A stretch of DNA of 49,158 bases from Pelomonas sp. KK5 (GCF_001984095.1 NZ_LYVQ01000012.1:1-49158), one strand, 5' to 3'; counted from the stretch's first letter, positions 1 through 8,119 are shown. Notes: generated by a model not told the origin, from the letters alone. Program-made: numbers and translations.

Positions 1-1
1 G

Positions 2-559
2 CCGACCTCGGACATCCACCAGATCGTCGCCCGCGGCGAGCCGCTCTCCGACTTCGCCAGCTACCGCTTCCCGGCCAACGTCCGCCACCGCTACGACCGC
101 CTGCCGCCGCTGCCCGAGGGCTACCTGCCCTTCGGCGACGCACTGTGCAGCTTCAACCCGGTCTACGGCCAGGGCATGACGGTGGCGGCGCAGGAGGCGG
201 TGCTGCTGGAAGAGGAACTGGCGCGCGGCGTCCTGCCGGGCCTGGCCGGTCGATTCCTGCGCGCGGCCAGCCAGGGGCCGATCGACACCGCCTGGAGCAT
301 CGCCGCCGGCAACGACCTGCGCCACCCGGGGGTGCAAGGGCCGAAGCCGCTGCCGGTGCGCGCGATCAACGCCTATGTCGGCGCGCTGCACCGCGCGGCG
401 GCACGGGATGCCACGCTGGCACAGGCCTTCCTGGAAGTGGCGAACCTGATGCGCTCGCCGCCCTCGCTGCTGCATCCGGCGCTGGCGCTGCGGGTGTTGC
501 GGGCACGCTTCGCCGGGGCGGCCGCCGACCGGTCGTCGCCGGCCGGGCTACCCGCCTAG
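2..559 (+). CDS. FAD-dependent monooxygenase/oxidoreductase, C-terminal part
   Basis: This gene enters from the left edge, so only its last 185 residues are visible and the frame is open from base 2. The motif GDALCSFNPVYGQGM at about residues 45-59 of the visible part is the second FAD-binding signature of the flavin hydroxylase/epoxidase group (GD followed by a P.YGQG loop), and it is followed by a helical C-terminus (VAAQEAVLLEEEL). The substrate cannot be read from this part. The stop codon lies in the tetramer CTAG at 556-559, which also holds the stop of the convergent ABM-domain gene, so the two genes end on top of each other. The family call is good. The exact function is unknown. Confidence 0.8.
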   Translation, partial: PTSDIHQIVARGEPLSDFASYRFPANVRHRYDRLPPLPEGYLPFGDALCSFNPVYGQGMTVAAQEAVLLEEELARGVLPGLAGRFLRAASQGPIDTAWSIAAGNDLRHPGVQGPKPLPVRAINAYVGALHRAAARDATLAQAFLEVANLMRSPPSLLHPALALRVLRARFAGAAADRSSPAGLPA

Positions 560-840
560 CAACGCTGCATGTGACGGATGTCCGGCGGGGCCGCCAGCAG
601 CGGCCCCGCCTGGGCAAAGGCGGCGGCGACGTGCGGCGTGGCCATGTGCCCGTCGGCGGCGCCGCGATCCTGCCAGCACTCGAAGGTGCTGAACAGCTCC
701 GGCTGGTCCTGCGCCTGCAGCACCTCGTACTGCAGGCAGCCGCTCTCGTCGCGCGTGGCGCGGGCGAGCGTCTCCAGGACGCTGCGCATGTCGGCGGCGC
801 GGCCGGGCAGGGCGGTGATGCGGGCGATGACGTGGTGCAT
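556..840 (-). CDS. ABM-domain protein (putative quinol/antibiotic-biosynthesis-type monooxygenase)
   Basis: This is a 94-residue cytoplasmic protein of the usual length for a single ABM (dimeric alpha-beta barrel) domain. The opening MHHVIARITALPGR and the later ESGCLQYEVLQ and FECWQDRGAADGHMATPH segments match the family pattern of a first beta strand, a 'G...Y.v....d.p..f...E.w.d..A...H' core and a final helix. Known members are cofactor-free monooxygenases acting on quinols or polyketides, or heme-degrading enzymes; the substrate here is not known. A GGAGG sits 4 bases before the ATG. The gene follows the cupin gene by 18 bases on the same strand, so it is probably the last gene of the ECF sigma-cupin operon. 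Confidence 0.82.
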   Translation of the reverse strand: MHHVIARITALPGRAADMRSVLETLARATRDESGCLQYEVLQAQDQPELFSTFECWQDRGAADGHMATPHVAAAFAQAGPLLAAPPDIRHMQRC

Positions 841-858
841 GGTCCCTCCGATGGACGA

Positions 859-1650
859 TCAAGCGGGCGCCGGCAGCGCGCCGCGGAAATAGAACACCGC
901 CCCCGCGTCGCTGAGGCAGTCGGTGTGGCGCGTGCCGGCGCGCGCCAGCTGGTAGTCGCCCTCGCGCAGCAGGATGTCGCTGAGGTAGAGGTCGCCTTCC
1001 AGCACGTAGCAGTCTTCTTCCAGGCCATGGCCGTGGTCCGGCACCGAGGCGCCGCCCAGCACGCGCACCAGCATCGCCACGACGCCGCCGCTGCCATGCA
1101 GCAGCACCGCCTTGACGCCGCGTGCCAGGCGCAGCACCGGCGCGGCCTCGTCGGCCACCAGCGCGGCCTCGGGTGCGCGGCTCCACCAACGCTGCTCGGC
1201 CGCATCCAGCGCCACCGCGTCGCACAGGCGATGGCGTACGTAGACCAGCGCGCCCGCGGCGCCCACCTGCAGCGGGCCGGCGTCGCCGATGCGGTAGCCG
1301 TAGCGCGGCAGCGGCCCGCCGCAATCGACATCGCCTTCGAGCACCAGCAGCTCCCGCGCTCGCGAAGCCGCCGGCCAGTCGAGCCGGGTTCCCGCCGCCA
1401 GCCGCCAGAGCTCGACCGGCAGCGCCGCGTCCTCGCGCAGGCGGCGTCGCCAGGCGCCGGGTGCGGCCTCCTGCCAGATGCCATCCTCGCGCCGCTGCGT
1501 CGACAGGCCCTGCTGGCCCTCGGCGCTGCGGCGGACCCGCTCGGCCAGGTCCATGGCGCCCTGCGCCTCGCGCGGCACCGCAAGCGGTCGCAGCTGCTCG
1601 GCCAGCAGGCGCTGCAGGCGAACTTCGTCGCTGTCATCGCCATCGTTCAT
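859..1650 (-). CDS. ChrR-like cupin protein, putative anti-sigma factor
   Basis: This 263-residue protein has a duplicated cupin layout: a degenerate half around residues 85-150 and a better conserved C-terminal half with DHGHGLEEDCYVLEGDL and a later RAGTRH, which supply the HxH...E...H metal ligands. ChrR-family anti-sigma factors combine an N-terminal zinc anti-sigma domain with such a C-terminal cupin and bind the ECF factor encoded next to them. Here the start ATG overlaps the stop of the ECF gene (ATGA, 1647-1650), so the pair is translationally coupled. The N-terminal part shows no HxxxCxxC zinc motif, so binding of the sigma factor is inferred from gene order and cupin architecture. 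An enzyme role remains possible. Confidence 0.7.
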   Translation of the reverse strand: MNDGDDSDEVRLQRLLAEQLRPLAVPREAQGAMDLAERVRRSAEGQQGLSTQRREDGIWQEAAPGAWRRRLREDAALPVELWRLAAGTRLDWPAASRARELLVLEGDVDCGGPLPRYGYRIGDAGPLQVGAAGALVYVRHRLCDAVALDAAEQRWWSRAPEAALVADEAAPVLRLARGVKAVLLHGSGGVVAMLVRVLGGASVPDHGHGLEEDCYVLEGDLYLSDILLREGDYQLARAGTRHTDCLSDAGAVFYFRGALPAPA

Positions 1651-2255
1651 TGGATGCTCCCTTTCGTCATCAAGCCCCGCTCCAGCGCTGGCTTCAAGGC
1701 GGCCAGCGTGCGCCGGAAGTGCGACTTCACCGTGCCCAGCGGCAAGCCCAGGCTGCCGGCGATCTCCTCCTGGCTGAGCCCGCGGTAGAAGGCCAGCGCG
1801 ATCATCTGGCGCTTGAGCGGATCGAGGGCCGACAGCAGCTCGTGCAGGCAGTGGTCCCGCTCGACGGCCTGCAGCAGGTCCAGCGGATCGCCGGCGCCGG
1901 AGCGGTCGGGCAGATCCTCGTCGGTCTCGTGGGCGGCCAGCACATCGTGGGCGTGGGCGCGCAGCAGGTCCAGCGCGCGCGAGCGGGCGATCGTCAGCAC
2001 CCAGGCCAGCGCCGAGCCGCGATCCGGGTCGAAGCGCGGCGCCTGGCGCCAGACCTGCCAGAAGGTGTCCTGCATCACCTCCTCGGCGCTGCTCACCTGC
2101 CGGGTGATGCGCAGCGCCAGCGCATAGACGCGACCCGACAGGCTTTCGTACAGGATCGCCAGCGCGGCCTGATCCTGGCGCATCACGCGGGCGAGCAGCA
2201 CGGCCAGGCCGTCGCGATCGGCGGTCTCGGCGGCGGTGCGGTCGGAGCAGTCCAC
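1647..2255 (-). CDS. ECF-family RNA polymerase sigma factor
   Basis: This is a 202-residue sigma factor of the ECF group with only regions 2 and 4. Region 2 is seen in DQAALAILYESLSGRVYALALRI and EEVMQDTFWQVWRQ with the following WVLTIARSRALDLLR. Region 4 is seen in LDPLKRQMIALAFYRGLSQEEIA and the helix-turn-helix LPLGTVKSHFRRTL near the C-terminus. I chose the GTG at 2255-2253 because it has a GGAGGG nine bases upstream and gives normal ECF length. An upstream in-frame ATG at 2396 would add 47 residues that look like no known domain and leave only 31 bases after mxaL. The gene is coupled to the ChrR-like cupin gene downstream. Which start is used is not certain. Confidence 0.85.
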   Translation of the reverse strand: MDCSDRTAAETADRDGLAVLLARVMRQDQAALAILYESLSGRVYALALRITRQVSSAEEVMQDTFWQVWRQAPRFDPDRGSALAWVLTIARSRALDLLRAHAHDVLAAHETDEDLPDRSGAGDPLDLLQAVERDHCLHELLSALDPLKRQMIALAFYRGLSQEEIAGSLGLPLGTVKSHFRRTLAALKPALERGLMTKGSIQ

Positions 2256-2345
2256 GTGGACGATCCCTCCGGAGGTGGCGGAACGGCAGTCGACGGCGAG
2301 GCAGGCGTGATCCACACGGGGCTCCGGGCGCTTGATCTCTCCGGA

Positions 2346-2371
2346 TACGTCAGCCACGGCCGGCCGGATGC
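2346..2371 (-). promoter_or_regulatory. possible ECF-type promoter of the sigma factor operon
   Basis: Read on the minus strand, GCATCC is followed after 16 bases by CGTATC. This resembles the TGATCC-N16-CGTA pattern of promoters read by RpoE/ChrR-type ECF sigma factors. It lies about 90 bases before the proposed GTG start, which would fit autoregulation. The -35 match is imperfect and one chance hit is easily possible. Confidence 0.25.
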
Positions 2372-2427
2372 AAAGCATAGTGATCCGCTCGGGCATCGCC
2401 CGAGAAAGCCTGCCGCCGGCAGGGTGG

Positions 2428-3414
2428 TCAGCCCGGCTTCAGCCGCCAACGCGGCCAATGCCGCAACAGCCAGGCCCGTGGCGCATGCCGGATCGCCAGC
2501 AGCAACAGGGCCAGTGCGGACAGCGGCAGGCGCCCATCCACCCGCGCCGCCACCGGCCGCGCCAGCGCGGCGCCGCGCAGCGCCTCGGACAGGCCCTCGG
2601 CCCCGACCAGCCGCTGGTACTGCAGGCCGTATTCGCCGGCCAGCAGCTGCAGATAGGGCTCGCGCAAGGCCGACAGGTGCTCCCGTCCCGGCGTGGCGCC
2701 CAGGCTGGCCGACGCTCCATCGCCGCCGGCATCGTCGGCCATCTGCTCGTTGCCGACGCTGCCGCCGCGGCCCTTGCTGCGCGGGTCCACCTGCAGCACC
2801 TCGTCGGCCTTCCAGAAGCCCAGCGGACGGCCCTGGGCATCGCGCTTGGGGATCGCGGCCGGCACGATGCCGCCGACGCCGACGAGCAGCCCGGCGATCT
2901 CGCCCGGCTTGTCGTCGAAGCGGGGCCGGTGGCGCGGGTTCAGCGGCGGCGCTTCCTGGCCGTCGGTGATGAAGACCAGGGCCGGCTTGCCCGGCAACGC
3001 GCCGGAAATGGCCAGGCCGCTGTGGATCGCCTTGGACACCTCGCTGTTGCCGGCCCAGGCCATGCGGCCGTCGATGCGGTCCAGCGTGCCGCGCAGCTCG
3101 TCCAGATGGGTGCAGACCTCCACCGGCGCCAGCAGCAGGAAGGAGCGGTACTCGGTGAACACGCCCCAGCCGACCTTGGAGCCGCAGGGCAGGTCCAGCA
3201 GGGCGCCGCGCAGCGCGTGGCGGGCGAAGTCCAGCCGCGAGACCGGCTTGCCGCCGAGCTGCTCGTCCGGCACGTTCATGCTCTGCGTGATGTCGAGCAC
3301 GATGACCTGCTCGTACAGCGGGCGCTGCATCGTGAAGCCCGGGTTGAACAGCGCCGCGACCAGGGCCAGCGCGGCGCCGGCCATCAGCAGGGTGTCGCGG
3401 CGGGGTACCTTCAT
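2428..3414 (-). CDS. mxaL: MxaL-like VWA-domain protein, methanol dehydrogenase maturation
   Basis: This is a 328-residue protein with an N-terminal membrane segment (residues 9-24), a VWA domain with the MIDAS-type motif LDITQSMN at about 39-46 and VFITDGQEAP at about 147-156, and a second hydrophobic stretch near the C-terminus (LPLSALALLLLAI). MxaL belongs to the mxaRSACKL set, which in methylotrophs is needed to make active PQQ methanol dehydrogenase and is thought to act in calcium insertion. It is the last gene of the operon, and its ATG overlaps the mxaK stop (ATGA). Family and position both support the call. The biochemical role is inferred from the family. Confidence 0.85.
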   Translation of the reverse strand: MKVPRRDTLLMAGAALALVAALFNPGFTMQRPLYEQVIVLDITQSMNVPDEQLGGKPVSRLDFARHALRGALLDLPCGSKVGWGVFTEYRSFLLLAPVEVCTHLDELRGTLDRIDGRMAWAGNSEVSKAIHSGLAISGALPGKPALVFITDGQEAPPLNPRHRPRFDDKPGEIAGLLVGVGGIVPAAIPKRDAQGRPLGFWKADEVLQVDPRSKGRGGSVGNEQMADDAGGDGASASLGATPGREHLSALREPYLQLLAGEYGLQYQRLVGAEGLSEALRGAALARPVAARVDGRLPLSALALLLLAIRHAPRAWLLRHWPRWRLKPG

Positions 3415-3956
3415 GGCAGGCCGGGCGAGTAGCCGCGCATCGTCGTCGGCGCGCGCTCGGCATCGCGCTTGGCGTCGGGGGCGACCTCGCCCTCCTCCTC
3501 GGGATCGGGCAGCAGGCGCTGGGCGCGTTCCAGGTTGTAGCGGGCGTCCCAGTGGCCGGGGTCGCGCCGCAGCAGCTCGCGGTAGGTCTCCTTGGCCAGC
3601 TCGATCAGCGGGATCGCCTGGCCCGGCTGCGGCCCGGCGCGCACGACCAGCGCGCGGCGCAGCAGCAGGTTGGCGCTGTTGAAGCGCGCCGCCTGGCCCA
3701 GCGGCGTGTCACCCTGTAGCGCGCGGAACTGGTTCAGCGCCTCGTCCGAATAGCCGCCGGGCTGGGCGGCCGCCAGCGCCAGCGCGTGGGCAAAACGCAA
3801 CTCGGGCAGCTCGGGCGGATCGTCCGGGCCGGCCTGGGGCTGCTCGGCGGCCAGGCGCCGGTTCAGCGCGTCCAGGCGGTGCAGGTGGACGGCGTCGGCG
3901 GCCAGCGCCAGCAGGGCCACGGCCAGCAGCCCGATCACCACGCGGTTCAGGACCAT
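3411..3956 (-). CDS. mxaK: MxaK-like membrane-anchored accessory protein
   Basis: This 181-residue protein starts with one membrane anchor (VVIGLLAVALLALAADAV) followed by a periplasmic helical region with a TPR-like run (NSANLLLRRALVV, then IELAKETYRELLRRDPGHWDARYNLERA). The tail is acidic (DPEEEGEV). MxaK is poorly characterised in general; the call rests on its place between the VWA proteins MxaC and MxaL and on the anchor-plus-helical-repeat build. Its start lies 10 bases inside the end of mxaC, and its stop overlaps the mxaL start, so translation is coupled on both sides. Confidence 0.8.
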   Translation of the reverse strand: MVLNRVVIGLLAVALLALAADAVHLHRLDALNRRLAAEQPQAGPDDPPELPELRFAHALALAAAQPGGYSDEALNQFRALQGDTPLGQAARFNSANLLLRRALVVRAGPQPGQAIPLIELAKETYRELLRRDPGHWDARYNLERAQRLLPDPEEEGEVAPDAKRDAERAPTTMRGYSPGLP

Positions 3957-5002
3957 TGCCTCAGCTCCAGCATCTGCGCGCCCAGCAGCAGCAGCACGCA
4001 GGCCAGCGCCAGCGCGCAGCCATAGGGCGCCAGTTCGCGGCGGGCGACGGTGTCGCGATAGGTGATGGGCAGGTTCTCCAGCCGGTTCACGTCCTCGATC
4101 GCCTGCTGCAGGTCCTTGTCGTTGTCGGCCTCGTAGGCGCGGTAGGGCGTGCCCAGCGAGCCGAAGAAGCGGTGCAGCGTGTGCTCGGGCACGGTGTCGT
4201 CGTCGGCATCCGCCTTCGCGCCCTCCTCGGCCTGCAGGCCCGGGCTGTTGGCCGAGCGCAGGTAGAGCCAGTACAGCGCCACCCGCTGCTTGCGCACCGC
4301 CGCCTCGATCGCCTCGCGGGTGGGCGGATCGAGCCGGTCGCCGCCGTCGGACACCAGCATCACGATGCGCGAGCCGGTGTAGGGCCGGTCGGCGAACTGG
4401 CCGATGGCCGACAGCAGGGCCAGGCCGATATTGGTCTCCGACAGGCCGCGGCCGATATTGCCGGCCGCGATGGCCGCCTGCACCGCCTCGGTCTTCTGCG
4501 TGAAGGGCAGCACCGGCAGTGGCAGCGTGCTGAAGGCCACCATCGCGAAGCGGTCCTGCGGCCGACCGGCGACGAAATCGGCCAGCAGGCGGCGCGCCAC
4601 CTGGCCCTTGGGGTCGCGGTCGCGGTTGCCCTGCATGTGGACATAGCGCTCCAGCGACTCGGGCGTGACCTTCTCGGGGCCGCCGCGGCGGGGCGCGCCG
4701 GCGAAGCCCTGGTCCATGCTGCGGCTGCGGTCCAGCAGCAGCACGATCTCGGCGCCGCGGCCGGTCTTCTCGACCGTGTACTCCGGCCAGTAAGGCCCGG
4801 CCAGCACCAGCACCAGCAGGGCCAGCGCCGCCATCGCCAGCGCGAGCAGCCCGCGCTGCAGCAGGCGGGAGGCGCGGTCGGGCGAGGGCATCAGCGCGGC
4901 CCAGCTGTTGGCCAGCGGCTCGCCGGCGCGCGCCAGCAGCGGCAGCAGGGCCAGCGGCAGCAGCGCGAGCAGGGCGGGATGGTCGAAGTGCAGCGGGGTC
5001 AT
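3947..5002 (-). CDS. mxaC: MxaC-like VWA-domain membrane protein
   Basis: This is a 351-residue BatA-like protein. Two hydrophobic segments come first (residues about 9-24 and 50-70), then a VWA domain with a complete MIDAS: LLLDRSRSMD at about 88-97, the threonine loop SETNIGLALL and VSDGGD. A final membrane helix (APYGCALALACVLLLLGAQML) ends the protein. MxaC works with MxaA, MxaK and MxaL in methanol dehydrogenase maturation. Its ATG overlaps the mxaA stop (ATGA at 4999-5002). An intact MIDAS suggests that metal-dependent protein binding is still possible, in contrast to the less regular site in MxaL. Confidence 0.86.
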   Translation of the reverse strand: MTPLHFDHPALLALLPLALLPLLARAGEPLANSWAALMPSPDRASRLLQRGLLALAMAALALLVLVLAGPYWPEYTVEKTGRGAEIVLLLDRSRSMDQGFAGAPRRGGPEKVTPESLERYVHMQGNRDRDPKGQVARRLLADFVAGRPQDRFAMVAFSTLPLPVLPFTQKTEAVQAAIAAGNIGRGLSETNIGLALLSAIGQFADRPYTGSRIVMLVSDGGDRLDPPTREAIEAAVRKQRVALYWLYLRSANSPGLQAEEGAKADADDDTVPEHTLHRFFGSLGTPYRAYEADNDKDLQQAIEDVNRLENLPITYRDTVARRELAPYGCALALACVLLLLGAQMLELRQWS

Positions 5003-5877
5003 CGAAGTTCGGCGTCGCGCAGCTTGCGGCAGAGGTCGAGCAGCCAGCGCTCGCCGTCGGGTGCGCCGGCGCCGCCGAAGAATTCCTGGCGCGAGCGCTC
5101 GAAGAACTCCTGCAGCTCGATGTTGAAGTTGCGGAAGCGCGGATGGGCGCCGAGGAAGCGCTCGATGCCTTCGGTGAACAGCACCTCGCCGGCGGTGGCA
5201 TTGAGCGCCTGGTGCAGATGCTGGAAGGCGGCATGGCGCCCGGGCGCAGCGCGCAGGGCCAGCCAGGCGCGGCCGAAGGGACGATGCCGCCGCGCCCACC
5301 ACGGCAGCAGCAGCCAGACATAGGCCAGCCAGCCGAGCAGCAGCAGGGCCACGCCGGCCTCTAGGGCCAGGCGCCGCCGCACCGGCTGCGTGTCCAGCGG
5401 GGGCGGCGGCTGGTCGGGCCGCAGCTCGCCGAGGCCGGTGCGCGGGGAGGGGTCGGCCGGCGTCAGAGGGGAGACGGTGACGGGCCAGGCATCGATGCGC
5501 AGCTCGCGCTTCGCAGCCTCGCCGGTGAAACGCAGCGTGATCGGGGCGATCTCCAGCACCTCGGTCTGCGCCGGCGAGCGCATCAGCTGATACACGAAAT
5601 GCAGGGACAGCCGGCCACCGCCCAGCGCCTGCCGGCGCAGCTGCTGCAGTTCCAGCGCCGGGCCGCGCTGGCCGGTACGGGGCAGCGAAGCCTCGTCGAG
5701 CACCAGGCCCGCGGGCACCGTCACCAGCACGTCGCGCTCGATCCGGTCGCCCAGCAGGTAGCCGAAGGCGCGTGGCTCGGCCACGCTCGCCTCCTGCGCG
5801 TCGGCCGGGGCCGCGCACAGCGCAAGGAGCAGCAGCATCAGGCTAGGCGTGGAAATGCCGGGTGACCGCGTCGGCAT
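4999..5877 (-). CDS. mxaA: MxaA-like periplasmic/membrane accessory protein
   Basis: This is a 292-residue protein with a signal peptide (PSLMLLLLALCAAPADAQ), an N-terminal periplasmic beta-rich domain, a proline-rich linker (PDQPPPPLDTQP), one membrane helix (GVALLLLGWLAYVWLLL, about residues 170-186) and a C-terminal helical cytoplasmic part. I chose the ATG at 5877, inside the end of mxaS, because GGAGG lies five bases before it; a later ATG at 5838 lacks a ribosome site and would cut the signal peptide. MxaA is linked by family knowledge to calcium insertion into MxaF. The gene sits in the canonical R-S-A-C-K-L order. Confidence 0.84.
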   Translation of the reverse strand: MPTRSPGISTPSLMLLLLALCAAPADAQEASVAEPRAFGYLLGDRIERDVLVTVPAGLVLDEASLPRTGQRGPALELQQLRRQALGGGRLSLHFVYQLMRSPAQTEVLEIAPITLRFTGEAAKRELRIDAWPVTVSPLTPADPSPRTGLGELRPDQPPPPLDTQPVRRRLALEAGVALLLLGWLAYVWLLLPWWARRHRPFGRAWLALRAAPGRHAAFQHLHQALNATAGEVLFTEGIERFLGAHPRFRNFNIELQEFFERSRQEFFGGAGAPDGERWLLDLCRKLRDAELR

Positions 5878-6721
5878 CGAAGCCTCCGTCATTGAACAGC
5901 GGCCGCAGCCGCTGGCGACCGAACAGGGCCAGCAGCTCGTCATGGCGCCGCGCCTGCTCGGCGCGCCACTGCTCGCGCAGCGCCGGCCGCCACCAGACCA
6001 GGCGCTGGCGCCCGGTCTCGGGATCGGCCACCTGGGCCAGGCCGTGCTCGGCGGACAGCGCGAACTCGCGCCGATCCCAGAGCACCACCGGCACCAGCTC
6101 GTGGGTGGACAGAGTGAGCAGCAAACGGGACACATCGTCCAGCGGCAGGTGGAAGTCCGACAGCAGGAACACCAGCGAGCGGCGCTGCGGCAACCAGCGC
6201 CAGGCCTCGGCCAGCCCGGCGGCCGAGCGCCCGCGCGGCTGCAGCGCGCGCAGCACGGTGCCGAGTTCGCCGGCCGCACCGCGGGCGCGGCTCTGCGGCA
6301 GCAGCAGGTCGTGGCGCACGGTGTCGTCGCAGCCGACGAAGCCGAAGCTGTCGCCGCTGCGCCAGGCGGACCAGGCCAGGCTGTCGACGAAATCGGCGAC
6401 CACGCCCAGCTTGCTGCTGCCGCTGGACTCGCCCGCCGCGGCGAAGCCCATCGAGGCCGACAGGTCCGCCACCACCGCCACCGGCACCGCCTTGCGCTGG
6501 CTGTAGACGCGCACCGCCCAGTTGCCGAAGGGGTCGCGCAGGCTGGCGTGCAGGTCCAGCCGGCGCGGATCGGGCGCGTCCAGCAGCGAGGCATGGCCGC
6601 GGAACTCGAAGCCGCTGTCGCCGCGCCGGCTGCGGTGGCGGCCCGGAAAGTGGCCGCTGGCCGGCGCACCGATGCGGTAGTGGATCTCGGCGGGGGCGCT
6701 TTTTTCTCTCACGGCGCTCAT
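5843..6721 (-). CDS. mxaS: MxaS-like DUF58 protein
   Basis: This 292-residue protein has no clear membrane helix. It belongs to the DUF58 group, with the family region FPGRHRSRRGDSGFEF at about residues 25-40 and a VWA-like core beginning VAVVADLSASMGF, where D.S.S is a MIDAS motif. DUF58 proteins are regularly encoded next to MoxR ATPases and work with them as chaperone-like pairs, which matches the direct upstream mxaR. Start and stop overlap neighbouring genes (ATGA at 6718-6721 region; mxaA begins 35 bases before the mxaS end). Confidence 0.85.
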   Translation of the reverse strand: MSAVREKSAPAEIHYRIGAPASGHFPGRHRSRRGDSGFEFRGHASLLDAPDPRRLDLHASLRDPFGNWAVRVYSQRKAVPVAVVADLSASMGFAAAGESSGSSKLGVVADFVDSLAWSAWRSGDSFGFVGCDDTVRHDLLLPQSRARGAAGELGTVLRALQPRGRSAAGLAEAWRWLPQRRSLVFLLSDFHLPLDDVSRLLLTLSTHELVPVVLWDRREFALSAEHGLAQVADPETGRQRLVWWRPALREQWRAEQARRHDELLALFGRQRLRPLFNDGGFDADAVTRHFHA

Positions 6722-7743
6722 CAGGGCGCGGCCACGGCGGCCAGGATGGCCGACACCAGCGCCGGCGCGATCTCATGCCGGCGCAGCTCGAAGACCGGCT
6801 GGAAGCACAGGCGGTGGGCCATGGTCTCGCTGAAGACCGCGTGCAGGTGCTCGGGGGTGACGAAGTCGCGGCCGTCGAGCCAGGCGGCCACCCGCGAGGC
6901 CCGCAGCAGGTAGCTCATGCCGCGCGGGCTGGCGCCGGCCAGCATCAGCTGGGAGACATCGATGCCCGGCAGGTGCACGCCATGGTCCTGCGGCGCCGCG
7001 GTGGCGCGCCACAGGCGCAGCGCGTAGTCCTGCAGCGTGTCGGAGGCGCGGATGCCGCGCTGGATCGCCTCGGCCACGCCGTTGAGCTGCTGGTGCTCGA
7101 CCATGGCCGGGCGCAGCGAGGCGACCAGCCGGTCGCCGTCGTGGAAGCGCGGGTTGAACATCAGCTCGCGCCGGTCGGCGTCGCTGGCGGGCGCGTCGAT
7201 GGTGATCTCCATCATGAAGCGGTCGCGCGCGGCCGAGGAGATCTCGAAGGTCTCCTCGCGCTCCACCCGGTTGCGGTCGGCAAACACCAGCAGGTGCGGG
7301 AAGCTCACCTCGCGGTTGAAGGCCGAGACGGTGCGTTCGGCCATCGCCCGCAGCAGCAGCGAGTGCACCTGCGGCCGCGCGCGGTTGATCTCGTTGAAGA
7401 AGAAGATGGCCAGCGCGTCGCCGTGGCGCACCAGCGGGCCGGCCTCGACGGCGGGGCGTCCTTCGGCGGTGATGTAGGTGTAGTAGACGAGGTCGTTCGG
7501 CATCAGGTCGATGGTGCCCTCGGTGCGCGCGAAGTCGCCGCCGATGACGCGGGCGAAGGCGCGCAGCAGCGTCGTCTTGCCCACGCCTACATCGCCCTGC
7601 AGCAGCACATGGCCCCGCGCGAACACGGCCAGGTTGACCAGGCGGATCACCCGCTGCTGCCCGATCACGACCTTGCCCACCTCTTCTTCCAAGGCCAGCG
7701 CACGGCTGCGCCAATCGGCCAGCAGGCGGTCGTCTCCGTCCAT
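6721..7743 (-). CDS. mxaR: MxaR, MoxR-family AAA+ ATPase
   Basis: This is a 340-residue AAA+ ATPase. Walker A is GDVGVGKTT at residues 50-58, Walker B is IFFFNEINRA at 113-122, and the lid region contains ASPRGMSYLLRASRVAAW, the usual MoxR sensor-2 area. I chose the ATG at 7743 because GGAGA sits 8 bases upstream; the ATG at 7758 has no such site. MoxR ATPases act with DUF58 and VWA proteins as metal- or cofactor-insertion chaperones, and in methylotrophs this one opens the mxaRSACKL set. The Walker B position usually given as Asp in MoxR proteins is Asn here (residue 117). The gene is divergent from xoxF. Confidence 0.9.
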   Translation of the reverse strand: MDGDDRLLADWRSRALALEEEVGKVVIGQQRVIRLVNLAVFARGHVLLQGDVGVGKTTLLRAFARVIGGDFARTEGTIDLMPNDLVYYTYITAEGRPAVEAGPLVRHGDALAIFFFNEINRARPQVHSLLLRAMAERTVSAFNREVSFPHLLVFADRNRVEREETFEISSAARDRFMMEITIDAPASDADRRELMFNPRFHDGDRLVASLRPAMVEHQQLNGVAEAIQRGIRASDTLQDYALRLWRATAAPQDHGVHLPGIDVSQLMLAGASPRGMSYLLRASRVAAWLDGRDFVTPEHLHAVFSETMAHRLCFQPVFELRRHEIAPALVSAILAAVAAP

Positions 7744-8119
7744 TCTTGTCGTCTCCATCGTTCTTGTCGGGCGCGTCCGGCCAGGGTTGCAAGAAGCACG
7801 CCGCGCGGCCCCGCGCGGTCGCCACGGTTGGCTGCTGCGCCGCTGCCACAGCCCGATCCAAGCGCTGGAACACTCTGTGGCAAACGTGAGCCGCCGCGAC
7901 CGGTGCATCGCCGGGCGCCGATGCGCGCCCGGGAAATCTTCCCTGGGCCGTGGCCTCGGGGCGTCGCACCATGCCGGACAGGCAGGCGCGCAAAGTGGGC
8001 TCAGAACTTGCAGTTAGGCCAAGGCCGAGCGATGTGGGACCCCCGGCTAGCGGGTTGGAGCGGGGTCGAACCTCACAGTTCGCATCGCGGCTCAGGTCAC
8101 TTCAAAACAGGAGACATCA
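7744..8119. promoter_or_regulatory. mxaR-xoxF divergent control region
   Basis: These 376 bases contain no convincing coding sequence and must hold the promoters of both the mxaRSACKL and the xoxFGJ transcripts. A perfect 8-base inverted repeat, CCGGGCGC-N6-GCGCCCGG, lies at 7911-7932. AGGAG six bases before 8120 is the xoxF ribosome site. I could not assign a confident sigma-70 or sigma-54 promoter by eye. Confidence 0.6.
7911..7932. repeat. 8-base perfect inverted repeat between mxaR and xoxF
   Basis: CCGGGCGC at 7911-7918 and GCGCCCGG at 7925-7932 are exact reverse complements separated by six bases. It may be an operator for a dimeric regulator or a hairpin in the xoxF leader. The high local GC content makes chance repeats more likely. 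Confidence 0.5.

Noticed and set aside
145-1788. 547-codon plus-strand frame spanning the first genes
   Set aside because: It crosses the end of the FAD enzyme in another frame and runs antisense to the ABM, cupin and sigma genes; no domain is visible.
2256-2396. 47-residue N-terminal extension of the ECF sigma factor
   Set aside because: It shows no sigma region and no ribosome site, while GTG at 2255 has GGAGGG and gives normal length; kept only as an alternative.
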